Origin: Aphelidium insulamus | Lineage: Eukaryota; Aphelidiomycota; Aphelidea; Aphelidiaceae | DNA: 34,610 nucleotides | Assembly (NCBI GenBank): GCA_036784855.1 | Contig: JAZDSV010000091.1 | Location: forward strand, 1-34,610 | Direction of reading: 5' to 3' | Shown: in pieces, positions 10,014-20,658 of the stretch | Layout: every line of letters begins with the position of its first letter | Position numbering within the stretch: position 1 is the first letter of the stretch | The notes under the pieces: generated by a model | Told to the model about the DNA's origin: nothing | What the model saw: only the letters and a program-made list of their open reading frames with translations | Database searches by the model: none | Position numbers and translations under genes: made by a program

Positions 10014-11936
10014 ATGTCCAGATTTACTCGAAAAAAATTGGCCGTGCGGTCAGTGGCGTTACGCGTGCAGTCGGAGCTACTGAATGACTTGGATTTCGCG
10101 CTGACCATAAAATCCTGCACACTGGTAAAAGAATTGCACGAAAAGGCCACGATGCTTCTTGGTCGGGACAAAGCGCACAGTATACTGACAGGTGCTGTGG
10201 ACCCCGTGATAGCCGTGCTGGTCAATGCATTCGATGCCGGCAATTCCGCATGTATCGTTCATCTGTTGGATGCGGTGCCGACCCTGAGAGATCGAGTGCT
10301 GCACGACGGCTTGTATGCCATTCATCTGGCCGCGAAAAATAATCTGCCGACCGTGGCGCGTTATCTTTTGGAGAAAAACGCGGATCAATCTGAGTTGCCT
10401 TGCCCTGCCTATGATAGTAGTAAGTATCTGTATATTTGTACATATTTAAATACTTATCGTATTGCAGTACAGTATTGCAAAGAGCCAAAATTCACTCCGT
10501 TTGACTTTGCAACGCCAGAAGTTGCCCGAGAGCTGCTTGCCTATGGCCGCAACGATCTTGGCAATACATGGCTCAAGCTTGAGCTGGCCACAAAGGTTGG
10601 ACCGTTGCAAGCATTTGTTGTCCTCTTTCAAAAATACGAAAGCGATCCTGATCCGCATTGGAATGATGAAATGTGGCGTGAAACCATTGCAGATATTCTC
10701 ATTGCGGCTGCCGGAAATAATCAGGAAGAGATTGCAATCTGGCTGGCGGAGAATCGCAAAAAGAATTAGCTCAATGTGCGGATGCTCGTTTGGGCGGGAA
10801 ACAAGGCGAAAAGGCTATATCACTTTCGGAACAGCTGCGGGCAGGCGAGTACTATGGATACTCACCGTTTGCAGCAGCGCGCGCAGGATCCAAGCTTGCA
10901 ATGCAGAGTATTATCCGCCCCATAGCACTAATGAAAAAGATAACAACGGACGGACGCCCCTTTTCTACGCATCTACACATGGGACATTGGAAATTATGCA
11001 GCTACTCATTGCTGAAGGCGCAGATGTGAACGCGTCTGACAATGCTGACAAATCCGTGCTCGATTTCATGTTTTGTGGTTTCGATCTGGAAACGCGAGGC
11101 TCGGCTCAAAAACTAGAAAACATGAAGCTCCTTTTTGATAATGGCGCCAAGTGCGTGCCAATGACAATGCTGATGATGCTCCACTACAGCTTGCCGCGCG
11201 TCTACTTTCATGCGACATTTTCAAGATTGTGTTTGAGCAATCTCTCAAGCAAGGTTTGAATGTCGCATCGGAAGCCGGTGGTGGAGCTGCAGCTCTCAAA
11301 GCTACAGCTTCCAGTAGCATCAACATTGACAAGCTGTTGTTGGTGCTACGAGCTGGAGTCGATATTAATGCGGGCAATCCTCCCGCCCTTCGCGTTTGCA
11401 ATGATGACATCCTTGTTGGATACGCTTTGCTCACCTTTGGCGCTAATCCCGATCCGGTATATGATAGGAAGACACCACTGTATAATGCACTTCAACGTCC
11501 CCCGTATGAATACGCTGAGCTGCTGGCGCGACATGGCGCCAAGACATAATCGTCAAAACCAAGTTTGCCCTTGGAAGCAAAGCGTGATCTTACAAAGGAT
11601 CTCGTCAATCTCCGGCATCCGCTGCTTTGTGCGAAATTAATTGAACAGAAGGTATTACGAGTACATCATATCTACGAAAATTTGACATTTATCATCGTTC
11701 GACGCGCATGTTGGTCGGCGGCGCTTCTTGATACCGAGCTGCCGGACGGTGTGCTGAAGACGTTATGCGATGGTGTTGATCGCATGGCAATACTAAAAAG
11801 CTCGCCACAGGCACGCAAAGAAGTATTCACTTCGAACTCGGAACCATCGCTAGACGATATTACCCTTGGTCTGCTGTTGGATGTCATCCCCGCATGGTGT
11901 CGCCAGCTAATTCTACCGATAGCTGATAGCTGATGC
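10014..11936 (+). pseudogene. Ankyrin-repeat protein gene, decayed
   Basis: The first part (10014-10769) reads about 251 residues, or 235 after removal of a likely 48-bp intron (10420-10467, GTAAGT...TTGCAG). It includes an ankyrin unit DGLYAIHLAAKNNLPTVARYLLEKNA. After the stop at 10767 a second frame carries NNGRTPLFYASTHGTLEIMQLLIAEGADVNA (about 10940-11030). A frameshift near 11150 leads to the INIDKLLLVLRAGVDINAG segment and to GANPDP, with a TAA at 11547. The same frame then continues to 11936 with the family's C-terminal domain (HACWSA-like segment, SEPSLDDITL). Ankyrin arrays bind protein partners; no target can be inferred. The multiple lesions make it a pseudogene unless unusual splicing removes them. 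Codons upstream of 10014 back to about 9900 may also belong to it. Confidence 0.8.
10420..10467 (+). other. Probable intron in ankyrin gene, 48 bp
   Basis: The donor GTAAGT and acceptor ATTGCAG bound an AT-rich interior. Its length is a multiple of three with no stop, so retention would only add 16 residues. A second AG five bases downstream is an alternative acceptor. Confidence 0.55.
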
Positions 11937-12830
11937 TGGAGCGATGGTCTTCCAATAGTAGTTGCTGTCAATTGAGCGTGACTGCAAGTAACGATTCTGC
12001 TATTGTGGCGTCGAGCATCAAGTGAGGCCGGCGAATAATGACTAAGCTCAGTATCGTTTATTGAAAGAGCTTTTCAACCATCGCCGATTGCTTTTTTGCT
12101 CAAATCTTCCTGCTGGAATGCTGAAGGCAAAGGTATACACCGTGCTTCAATTCCGGAATGCTCGTTTGAGTCACGCACGAAGTGTTTTCCTTGAGCTCGT
12201 AGCCATCAGAAGACTGAACTAGATGCAAGCATCGCTACCGCCAGCGCTTGGCGTCGATTTAGCCATTCTCTAGTCAATATACAATGTAAGTCATTTGACC
12301 CATTGTATTTGTCACGCGTATTACCGCTCTTAATGCTTCTGAATTGTGGAACGACACTGAGCAGGACAGAGACCCTGTAATGAACAGGCGTCTGTGTCTT
12401 CTCAGTGCGTTTGTACAAGTGTACAATTGAGGTTAGTTTTTTTTTCTCTATTCAGGTTAGTACAAAGTCTGACTTTCTTTAATTTTTTTAAAAGGATTCT
12501 TGTAAAGCCCAATCGAGGCGAGCTAAACACCAAGATTTTGCTGACCTTGTGTATGATAAATGCCATTACAATAGCTTCAGAAGAAAGGTATTGTACTTCC
12601 CATATGGAACTCCTGTGCAATAAACCGGCGCAATAGTAAATTATGAAGTGTCACGCATGCAAAAAGGACCCAACTTTTAGCGCTCCTGCAAAAAGCAAAC
12701 GTCAAACTGCGCTCCGGAGCTCAGATTAGAATAGGCCATGCAAAAATGCAAAAGTATTTCTAGCACGGGAAACTTTGATCTCCGTCCGCATTCTCTTTCA
12801 TAGATTGTAGTTTTAAACTTAACGCTTCTT
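11937..12830. other. Gene-poor stretch, nothing recognised
   Basis: Short open frames on both strands are unrecognised and lack codon patterns or motifs that would support them. T-rich runs occur near 12437-12490. The block ends where the duplicated PEBP segment starts. Confidence 0.45.
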
Positions 12831-13148
12831 CGCGCGGGGCATCCGGATCAAGCACTACGTATGTAGATATGTGGTATGTTATAAATGTGATATAGAAGAT
12901 ATAGTGCAACAACTTACTGAGAATGGTTAGAGGGCCGAGGTGGGTGCGCCGGGCTGTGGCTGCCACTGGACGCGCGGCGGGAACTGCACGTCCTCCACGC
13001 GGAGACGGTTGCCCAGTGCGGCGACATGATGGCCGAATGCTACGTCCAGCACACTGTCTGAAGTGCTGCTACTGCTGGTATTGTCTTGACCACCAGAGCC
13101 GGCGGTGTGCACAGAGGACGCGATATAGTCGGGCAGAGACACGGTCAT
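12831..13148 (-). pseudogene. Truncated PEBP pseudogene
   Basis: Exon 1 from 13148 leftwards is almost identical to the intact gene at 1585-1354. A one-base deletion near 12929 turns the YTIL segment into an early TAA. The intron and its splice sites are kept, and exon 2 begins with LDPDAPRE before homology ends near 12831. Most of the ligand-binding fold, including the GxHR motif, is missing. Confidence 0.9.
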
Positions 13149-13393
13149 TATTGCAGTGGTGAGTGGCTCTGAAAGAATTTCTGCGAGTGTGAAGATGCGC
13201 GCGTGTGTGTTGACGCGTCATCGCCTCCACACGTTGTTGTCGGTGTGAATCATTCATGCATTCTCTTGGCACTTTTCATACATATTAATATTCATCATCA
13301 GGCGCTTTTATTTTACTATATACATAGTCAGCGTTGCAAAGTTACACACTTGGCTTTTATTGTTGGCACAGTGAAACTTGCACAGAAAACATT
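12831..13393. repeat. Segmental duplication, copy B
   Basis: Partner of 1281-1863 in the same orientation. The left edge is inside PEBP exon 2. The right edge lies in the last codons of the neighbouring minus-strand gene, just past the shared CAGTGAAACTTGC. Confidence 0.9.
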
Positions 13394-13620
13394 GCACAAG
13401 AGGAAGCTTCTTCTGACAGACACAACATGTCGTCCAGCGTATCTGCGCTTGATGGCTACCGCAGTACGGTTCTCTTGTTCCCCCGGGATCATACGGCCAA
13501 TTCGTGCCATTTCGCATCTTTCGCCGAAGACAAATGAACCGACGCCGCCGCCATCTGCAGCTGCATACCGACTAGTCCCTTACCATAGATATGGAGCGGA
13601 GAATAGACCTTAAGTTAAAT
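13308..13620 (-). other. Unrecognised Cys-rich reading frame / relic
   Basis: A minus-strand frame from about 13517 contains RWTTCCVCQKK and QCFLCKFHC, a CxxC...CxxCxxxC pattern like a zinc-binding tail. A second frame across the same DNA ends in TIKAKCVTLQR, as does the neighbour of the intact PEBP gene. It may be a decayed transposase tail or chance; no function is claimed. Confidence 0.25.
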
Positions 13621-13725
13621 ATGGAATGCACGAGCCCCCGATCTATGTTTGCACATTCCATGCACAGATATCTGACTCAGTTGCACACAATAATGACACA
13701 TATTGCGCGGCACTCCAGTCGCCAC

Positions 13726-14018
13726 TGTCAAAGGCCGCATAGGTTGCGCCTTTGTTTAGCTAGTTGCCTAGCAACGCTTTGAGCATTAGTGACTGAAGCA
13801 CCCGCGCTGCTTCCTCATCTTGATAAGACTTGAGGTGAAGCGCGCGTTGCTTGCACTCACTCTGCTTGAAGGTAATAGATCTTGATAAGACTTGAGGTGA
13901 AGCGCGCGTTGCTTGCACTTACTCTGCTTGAAGATCACGAGAGTCCCTAACCGGAGAATCTCAATAACAGAGCACTCAGCTGTCGTCAGTCACGTCGGAC
14001 TGACCCAGAGTTTCTTTG
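13726..14018 (+). repeat. 5' LTR of the 3.9-kb element
   Basis: It starts TGTCAAAGGC and shares the whole length with 17341-17638. Inside, a unit of about 55 bp beginning ATCTTGATAAGACTTGAGG occurs twice, at 13817 and 13879 (period 62). TGGCGTTATCCAGCACC just after it could be a tRNA primer-binding site. Confidence 0.85.
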
Positions 14019-14799
14019 GCGTTATCCAGCACCAGGACTGTCGGGTATCGAAGTTGGCTGGGTGATAGCTGTTTCCCTCGGAGTCTTTCGTTTGTGCGGC
14101 TGGAGTCTGCCAGCCAGAGCGTGCCACTCGTCGCGTCACTTATTGTGTGTTGGTCGCGGTTTCGGTCATCGTTGTCGTGCGTCCGGACGCGGTTGTTTCG
14201 TCGTTTTCGGTTTCAAATCGCGTCGTACTTTGCCGTTCGTCGTTGATTTGGAAGTGTTTTTGCGTCGGTTTTGTCACTCGGTCGCAACTCGTTACTCTTC
14301 TGGTAACGTGCGGTGTGGGGCACATTGCGCGGTCGTTCGTCGTTCGGTTTTTACCTCGTTGATCTTTGCCGGTCGACCTGGTAGCAGATAGGTTCTAGAG
14401 TGATTTGCGTCGTTTTTCGTCTCTCGTCGCAAAGTCGTTACTCGCGTGGCCTTTGTGCGTTGTCATGTTGTTACGTCGCATCAGCCTTCGTCACTTTCGG
14501 TTTTCACCTCGTCGATCTTTGCCGGGCTGACGTGGCTTGAAGCGTGTTCCGAGTGCTGCGCCGTTGTTTGCCCTCGTCGCAAATCGTCACTCGTTGATAG
14601 TGTCGCGCGTTGTGTGTCTCGTCGCGTCGTTCGTGTCAACTTCGTTCGATCTCTGTCGTGGTTGACGTGGTTCAAAGCGCGTTAAAAGCGTTAAAGAGTT
14701 TCTGCGTCGTTCTTAGTCGTCCAGTCGTGGTTGGAAGGAGTTTCCGCATCGTTTTTCGTCTCTCGTTGCAAAGTTCCGCTCGGCTTTAGCGCTGGCAAA
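14019..14799 (+). repeat. Leader region with degenerate tandem repeats of about 130-155 bp
   Basis: Phrases built on CGGTTTT(T/C)ACCTCGT(T/C)GATCTTTGCC recur at 14345 and 14498, with a weaker third copy near 14630. TTTTCGTCTCTCGT(C/T)GCAAAG recurs at about 14412 and 14752, with weaker variants between. The tract is rich in TCG and is not coding in any convincing frame. It is the untranslated leader of the element. Confidence 0.7.
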
Positions 14800-15573
14800 A
14801 TGCCGATCGATTTGACAAATGCACCTGAGAAGTATGGCGGCTATGCCGAGTCTGGTCGCATACAGTTGTGGTTGCAAAGCGTTCGTTGCGCAGGAGATTG
14901 ATGGGTGGACTGGTGCGCCTTGCCATCAAGATCCTTAGGAATTGGTTTCCAGGGTCAAGCTGCAGAGTGGATGGGCCGATTGCTGCTGAATCCCATCCAG
15001 AGGCCAGACACGTACTCGTTTGAAAATTGGTCAGATGTTCTGACAAGAAAGTTCGACGTGTATCGTCCGATCGAGTCGTTCATGATATGAAGACATTAGA
15101 GGATATGCGCCCTTTGGTGAAGCGAGACGGTTTTCAGATTTCGTTGGCCGTTTCGAGAGTTATGCGCTTGAGGTGCCTGACAGAGTGCAAGACGGACGCA
15201 GCTGTTCTAGCTTGTCTTGTGCGCGTGATGAAGAGCGTCGAGCGTCGACGTACACATCTGGCGTAGTCTTGTGGAGATGGTGGATAACAAAAAGATCAAG
15301 AAACCATCGGATGCATACAGAGCTGCAGTTCACCGTAGTCGCCTGTTTGCGGATCCTGTTATCGCGTCGGCGGACACTGCTTTGTTGACACAGCGAGGGA
15401 TTCCGCGCAATCAGGCGAAGAGTGGAAGCAGACGCATCAGCATCTATGATCCAGCAGATGGCGCAGCAGGCTGCTGCTGGACCTGAAGATTATGCTGAAT
15501 ATTGCGCATTGCATGGGAGCAAAGCGTGACGTGTCTCAACTGCGATGTGAAGGGTCACATCTCTCGTGACTGC
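14800..15573 (+). pseudogene. Retroelement gag, frameshifted
   Basis: The ATG at 14800 starts MPIDLTNAPEKYGGYAESGR. After a stop near 14900 other frames carry QGQAAEWMGRLL and FENWSDVLTRKFDVYRP, the capsid-like 'gqAaeW ... fW..f..f' pattern of gag. Near 15532-15573 a frame reads TCLNCDVKGHISRDCA, a canonical CCHC knuckle that binds RNA. At least four frame changes separate these parts. Confidence 0.75.
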
Positions 15574-16184
15574 GCCTGAAGCCGTACGACCCGGTTACGC
15601 AGCGGATGGTGCGCAATGCGCTTGGAGTCAGGAGCCGCATTGGGAAGAGTCTAAGGCATCGGCATCGGCTGACGTCAGCCCAGTGGCAGCAGAGGAAAGC
15701 GTTCATGCAGAGAGATTTGTCAGCCAGCAATGTGGGTTCGCCACGGGCTGTAGTGCCGTCCTGTGGGTGGTAAGCCAGCAACGGTGAAAGAAACGGTGAA
15801 GAAGTTGACAAAGTCACGCGAAGGAGTTGCCGGATCAACAGTGTTAGTCCATCGCGGGCTACAGTGCGGCCTGAGGGCGTGCGACCAGCAGTAAGCTTGG
15901 AGAAAATTGACGAAGCAAGAGAAGAGTCAGCCGGATACGAAGCCCTTGTTGCAAGCCGAGAGCTGTTCACCCAAGGAACGTCCTCGGCGTAGAGATATGA
16001 AGTCGATCCAAGTAGCTGACAGAGAAGAGGAGAAGGCTGTCTTGTTGCGGTGCCTTCAGAGGAGAAGAAAGTCAGATCAATGGCAGTGGGACGGACAGCA
16101 GCAACAATGTTAGGTGTGAAGGATGCTGCGAAGACGATGAGGCTGTAACGGCAGGTCCATGGCTAGCTTAGAGGCAGCAGAATA

Positions 16185-16560
16185 TGTGTTGGGAAAGATT
16201 GGTCAGGTCGATGTCCCATTTCTGGTCGACTTACTGGTGTCGATTACTCAGTGATGTCGGAGAAAGTTTGCAGAGTCACTGGATTTGGCGACACTACTAC
16301 CTCGAGTGGAGCCGATTCCGTTGTAGGTGATGATGAATAGTCGTCGTACGGCTCACTGCACGATGATACGAGAGGTTTGTGAAAAGGTGAAGGTAGCAGC
16401 TTTTGCCGTAGATCGCAAGGTGCCTGCAGAGGTCTCGGGATCATGCGGAACATGCTTGGTTCAACGAAGCGATCTTGGGAAGGGACTTCATTCAGATGAA
16501 ATGCGGAGTTTTGGATTATGCGTGAAAGTCGGACTGGTTTTCGAGCATAGAGGCGCGAAG
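16185..16560 (+). pseudogene. Aspartic protease relic of the 3.9-kb element
   Basis: A frame near 16170-16230 reads GKIGQVDVPFLVD, and after a frame change TGVDYSVMSEKV, resembling a DTGA-type active-site loop followed by S-hydrophobic residues. VKVAAFAVDRKVP with a following Gly-containing segment (about 16385-16450) resembles the C-terminal half. The loop is broken by a frameshift. Confidence 0.5.
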
Positions 16561-16699
16561 GTCGAGCTGCAGCTTTGTTTTCGTTCAGAGGTGTACTGAA
16601 GACTCGGGGATAGCCTGATGGGTTTGAGGAAGTCGCCCACGTTTTGAGTGTCCAGATGGAGCCAGAGCTGAAGTGCCATCGGATTCGGTCATGGTTTCT

Positions 16700-17340
16700 G
16701 AGATAGTTAGTTCCTGTTGTGGAACAATCACCTGGTCGAGTTGGAGTTGCCCAGTCGAGTTGTTCTGCGCCATCTCGGCTGGTATTGTCTCGAGGCAGCC
16801 AGTGCCATCGCGAGTGTCGGGTTACCTGGTCGAGTTGTGTCGCGAAGTCAAGATGCATCACAGAAGGCCTCCAGTGGCTGTGCCGCAGGTCGTCTGGAGT
16901 ACAATTCTGAGTGCGGAGTTACCTCTTGATTTCGGAGTTACCTGGTCCAGTAGTACCATTGGAGTCACCTGGTCGCGTTGTACCGATGGAGTTACACAGA
17001 GAAAGACAAGGATGCAGTTCTCACTGTGTGGACAGCATTAGGCCTACAAAGTGTGGAATGCATGGATTTAGCAGAAAAGCTTCCCTTCCATCGGCAGAGT
17101 CCGGCGGTTGTCGCCGTTCAGATGCTCGCAGCCGGGATTGGCCGAGTGGATCCTGGTGGAAGGAAGGAAGAGTGTGTTGATGCAAAGGCTTCCCGTTGCT
17201 TGGGTTGAACAACATGGTGGTTACGATGGATGGACAGTATCGCCGCGGTCCAGATGGTGTTGCGGATGCTGTGGATAGTTCTGCGTGCATCGAGTTTGTC
17301 CCTTTTTTACGGGTGGTTCAAACTCTGGGGGCAGTGGAGG
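16700..17340. other. Interior remnant with ACCTGGTCGAGTTG-like repeats
   Basis: ACCTGGTCGAGTTG or close variants recur at about 16730, 16751, 16824, 16939 and 16967. Downstream to 17340 the sequence is unrecognised. It occupies the place where RT and integrase would be expected. A purine-rich stretch (GGGGGCAGTGGAGG, about 17327-17340) could be the polypurine tract. Confidence 0.45.
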
Positions 17341-17638
17341 CGTCAAAGGCACACGGGTTGCGCCTTTGTTTAGCTGAGTTGCCTAGCAACGCTTGGAGGC
17401 AGTTAGTGACTAGTACCCGCGCTGCTCTCATCTTGATGAGGCTTGAGGTGAAGCGCGCGTTGCTTGCACTCACTCTGCTTGAAGGTCTTGAAGGTAATAG
17501 ATCTTGATAAGACTTGAGGTGAAGCGCGCGTTGCTTGCACTTACTCTGCTTGAAGATCACGAGAGTCCTAACCGGAGAATCTCAATAACAGAGCACTCAA
17601 GGTCGTCAGTCACGTCGGACTGAACCAGAGTTTCTTTG
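17341..17638 (+). repeat. 3' LTR of the 3.9-kb element
   Basis: It matches 13726-14018 with few substitutions and small indels, including the internal 62-bp-period repeat and an extra GTCTTGAAG. The high similarity suggests a fairly recent insertion despite the decayed interior. Confidence 0.87.
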
Positions 17639-17863
17639 CCACGTGTCAAGATGTTAAACAGTGCAGATTGTTTCTGACGGACAATGACGAGTAACTGCAA
17701 GAGTTGAGACCGACTTCTTATTCCACCTTTACATCGCTTCTCTGCAGCGATGTTTACATGCACCAGATGTAATACAGAGTTGGTATATTGTGAGGTTATG
17801 TGTGAGTGCGGTACAACGTTCCGCCATGGCAGCATTCGCCACAAACAAATTGAGTAGACTCGC

Positions 17864-20192
17864 GTGTGCAGACAGACATCCGTTGGTATGAATTCCCTGC
17901 GGAGCCGCCCGGACGCGGACTGTAGAATGAGTAGCGACGGTGCAGCGGGATCGCGGTGGTGGAGCTGGTCAGCGGTGGCGCGGCAAACTGTCAACAGCGG
18001 CACCAACGATGACACGGATGATTTGCTGGCCTCGCTGGGACTAGGCGGCGGTGGCAGTGGTGGCAGTGGAAATGGTGGCAGTAAGGCAGCAGCGACTGTC
18101 ATCGATCCCGTCGGCACCCCGCAGTCACCGGTGCTGTTGCAGCGACGGGTTCCCGGCACGGCCGCCAACCTCGCCGTAGACACGGCGGTCCCTACAAGCT
18201 CCACTCAGAGTGCTGTGCCGGTGTTTGGTAGACGCGCACGCGCACTCAAATCGGCCCATGGCGCGCAGACACCGGCAGGCGCGGCGCCTTCCTCGACCGC
18301 CGCACAGCGCCTATCTGCCACGACGCCCACGCAGCCAGATGTCGACATTTGGTCCGCGGTGTTGGCTGGTGGTGCGCCCGGCGATACTCCACTTGATACT
18401 CCAGTGTTCACTACCGCGCCTCAGACGGCAATAGCTGAGCCGGCACCTACGCCACAAGTTGACTTGGCGCCAGTAGCGTCACGGGGAGAGCGGATACGCG
18501 TCGAGGACCAAGTGCCGCCCACGCACACGCAGGCATACTTGCCTGACACGTCGACGCAGCAAGAGCCGTCCACTCTGGCAGTGGATGCCGCCGCCGCCAC
18601 CACGACACTCCCATCCACAAGTCTGCCCACTCTCGGCACTGCGGCCATACTGGATTCCATCCGTGACGCCGCCGCCGCGATAGTCACGCAGCACGCCGAC
18701 CAGTTGCGAGAGCATGCTACGGACCAGAAGCTAGTCACGGAGACTCTGTTGGCAAGCACGGCCAAGCACCAGGACCTCGTCGCCACCGAGGAGCGTCTCG
18801 TAACGGCCGTGGGCACAGTGACCACGGCCGTGCATGAGGTCGTCGACACTAGTGGTGAACAGCACGATGCGCTGATGGCGCGGCTGACTGAGCTGGGTGA
18901 GACTGTGACAAGTGGGCAGTGCGCCGCGCGTCAACAGCTGCTCACTGACGAGCGCGCCACGTGGGAGACGGTGTTTCGCGCGTGGTCAGAGCACAAGGCT
19001 AGTGTGGCGTGCTCGGCGACTGTATACTGCTGACTGGTGGTGCAGGAAGCATTCGAGCGGGCGTGGGCAGAGGGACATGCGGCACTCACCGCGGACCGGG
19101 AGCATGTGGCGCGAGACAGGGCGGCGCTGGAAGCCGAGCGGGCCGAGTGGCAGCGGTGTCGCCTCGGACAGCAGGAGGAGCTGGACAGGCAGCGTGATCA
19201 GCTAGCTGCGGCACAAAAGCAGCATCGGGCCGACCTGGACCGCGGCACGCAGCAGCTTGCCCTGGACCGCTCACACTGGACCGGCGGTATGTATGCCGTC
19301 TGTCTGTGTGTCTGTCTGCAATGTCTGTCTCTCCTAGTGCCTGTCTGTCTGTCTGTCATCACTTGCCACTGATTACATATATTTCCATTCACTTACCGTT
19401 GTAGAGAGATGTCTGTCTCTCCTAGTGCCTGTCTGTCTGTCTGTCATCACTTGCCACTGATTACCTATATTTCCATTCACCCTTGTAGAGAGACAAAGGT
19501 TGCGGGAGGATATTGACGCATTGCTGCGCCGTCACAATGAGCTGCAGACCGAGTGTATGCAGCTGGAGCACAAGCGAACTGCGGCTGAGAACGATCTAAT
19601 GCGCCTGAGACACCAGGCTGCCGAGTCTCGCGCCGTATGCACCGAGACTTCTCGCCGGGACGTTGAACTGCGACAACTGATGGCACAGACGGGTACGTAT
19701 GTATGTTAGATGTAATTGTCCATTTCTTATATATGTACATAAATTCATCCCTTCGTAGCCAGACGAGAGGAAGAGGCCAATGCCATGCTGGAGGAGGCTA
19801 GAGTGGCGCGGATGGAGGCGCTGGAGATACGTGCACAGGCCGCCGCAGATAGGCGCTCCGTAGCTGAAGAGTTGGCGCGCCTAGAACGCTCTCGACTCCA
19901 GCGGGTCAAGCGTGAATCCGCAACAGCCAGGGTGCAGACTGTCGTGACTGCGTTAATGGCACAAGTACCGAAAACAGCAGACAGACCGGCAACCAGCAGA
20001 GCATCGGCGAAAATGTACACCGCCACCCAAAGCAAAGTCAATCATGCGGCGCCACAGGAAGCAAAGCAGCAGCAGCCGAACGCTGCAACACAGTCTCCCA
20101 TGCTGCAGGAACATCGCGAATTTCTCGACATTGCTCATCGAAACATGCTTGTGAATCCACTGCACCGCGTGGAAGTCATGGATGTAACTTGA
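17864..20192 (+). CDS. Coiled-coil protein, possibly FBF1-like (transition fibre), four exons
   Basis: Exons are approximately 17864-19003, 19046-19286, 19489-19692 and 19759-20192, giving about 672 residues in one frame. The last two junctions have clear GTATGT/GTACGT donors and TAG acceptors; the first (about 42 bp) is less certain. The N-terminal third is low-complexity, rich in Ala/Thr/Pro, with DDTDDLLASLGLGGGG near residue 47. The C-terminal half is a long coiled coil rich in Glu, Arg, Gln and Leu (AERAEWQRCRLGQQEELDRQ, REEEANAMLEEA), ending QEHREFLDIAHRNML. An acidic DDLLA-LG motif before a coiled-coil tail recalls FBF1, which anchors cilia at centriolar distal appendages. That match is from memory of architecture and is tentative. 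Other coiled-coil proteins cannot be ruled out. Start alternatives are Met codons at 17888 and 17927. Confidence 0.6.
19287..19488 (+). other. Intron with internal 88-bp tandem duplication including its acceptor
   Basis: The donor GTATGT is at 19287 and the frame-keeping acceptor ends at 19488. Within it a unit starting GTCTGTCTCTCCTAG occurs at 19323 and again at 19411. Each unit ends TTGTAGAGAGA, so the 3' splice site is present twice. Use of the first site would add in-frame stops. Confidence 0.8.
19693..19758 (+). other. Intron, 66 bp
   Basis: The donor GTACGT and acceptor TTCGTAG bound it. Joining the flanks gives MAQTARREEEA in one frame and continues the coiled coil. Confidence 0.75.
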
Positions 20193-20640
20193 GTAAATGA
20201 TATTGTTGTAATGGAAGTGTCGATTTGATGCACTAGTTGACCGCAATAATGAAATCTGTGGCCCAACTGTGTTTTCTCCCTCTCGGAGAGGTCGCTTCTT
20301 TGATGAGGATATTTTCTGTCAAGACAACTTTCTTGCAGGCGACCAATTATTGCGATTTTTATAAAATGTTGGCACTGGCAGCCATCCAACCATGTGATTG
20401 AAAACAACAATATGGCTGTTGTCCAATCGATCACTCTCGATCTACAATCTGATACGATCGTGTCGTGGCAAACTGCTGATACCGATCGCGACTGGTGGAG
20501 AAGAGAGGAATCTGCGCATCTGCACAGCGAAGCAGATAACCTGGTATCTACGCGTCATAGGTGCTTACCGCTCCTATGCAGCAAAAGTGACAACGCCACA
20601 TTCTTCCTACTTTCACAGCGGGCCAATCAAACGCGTTGCT
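20193..20640. other. Intergenic, possible decayed ankyrin 5' part
   Basis: No complete gene is seen. Sequence near 20540-20640 sits where the central part of the ankyrin gene lies in the copy at 10014, but only weak resemblance can be seen. A stop at 20641-20643 closes the ankyrin frame upstream. Confidence 0.4.
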
Positions 20641-20658
20641 TGATACTGCTGCGCGGGA

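Larger units (their letters stand above)
13726..17637 (+). mobile_element. Non-autonomous LTR retroelement of about 3.9 kb
   Basis: Two direct repeats of about 293-298 bp bound the region (13726-14018 and 17341-17638). GCCAC occurs just before the left LTR (13721-13725) and again at the right end (17638-17642), a candidate 5-bp target duplication. The interior holds a long leader, gag pieces, a CX2CX4HX4C zinc knuckle (15532-15573) and an aspartic-protease-like relic (about 16185-16560). No reverse transcriptase, RNase H or integrase could be recognised, so pol seems deleted or replaced. All coding pieces are frameshifted. The exact LTR ends are uncertain by one or two bases because the right end does not finish in CA. 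Confidence 0.85.

Noticed and set aside
14016-14685. Plus-strand frames in the leader of the 3.9-kb element
   Set aside because: Arg/Ser/Val-rich translations of TCG-rich repeats; no domain and poor agreement between repeat copies.
16244-16861. 205-residue minus-strand frame
   Set aside because: Lies across the decayed interior of an LTR element; no motif, and the plus strand gives protease-like pieces.
17557-18204. 215-residue minus-strand frame
   Set aside because: Overlaps an LTR and the GC-rich first exon of the coiled-coil gene; Pro/Ser runs are a compositional shadow.
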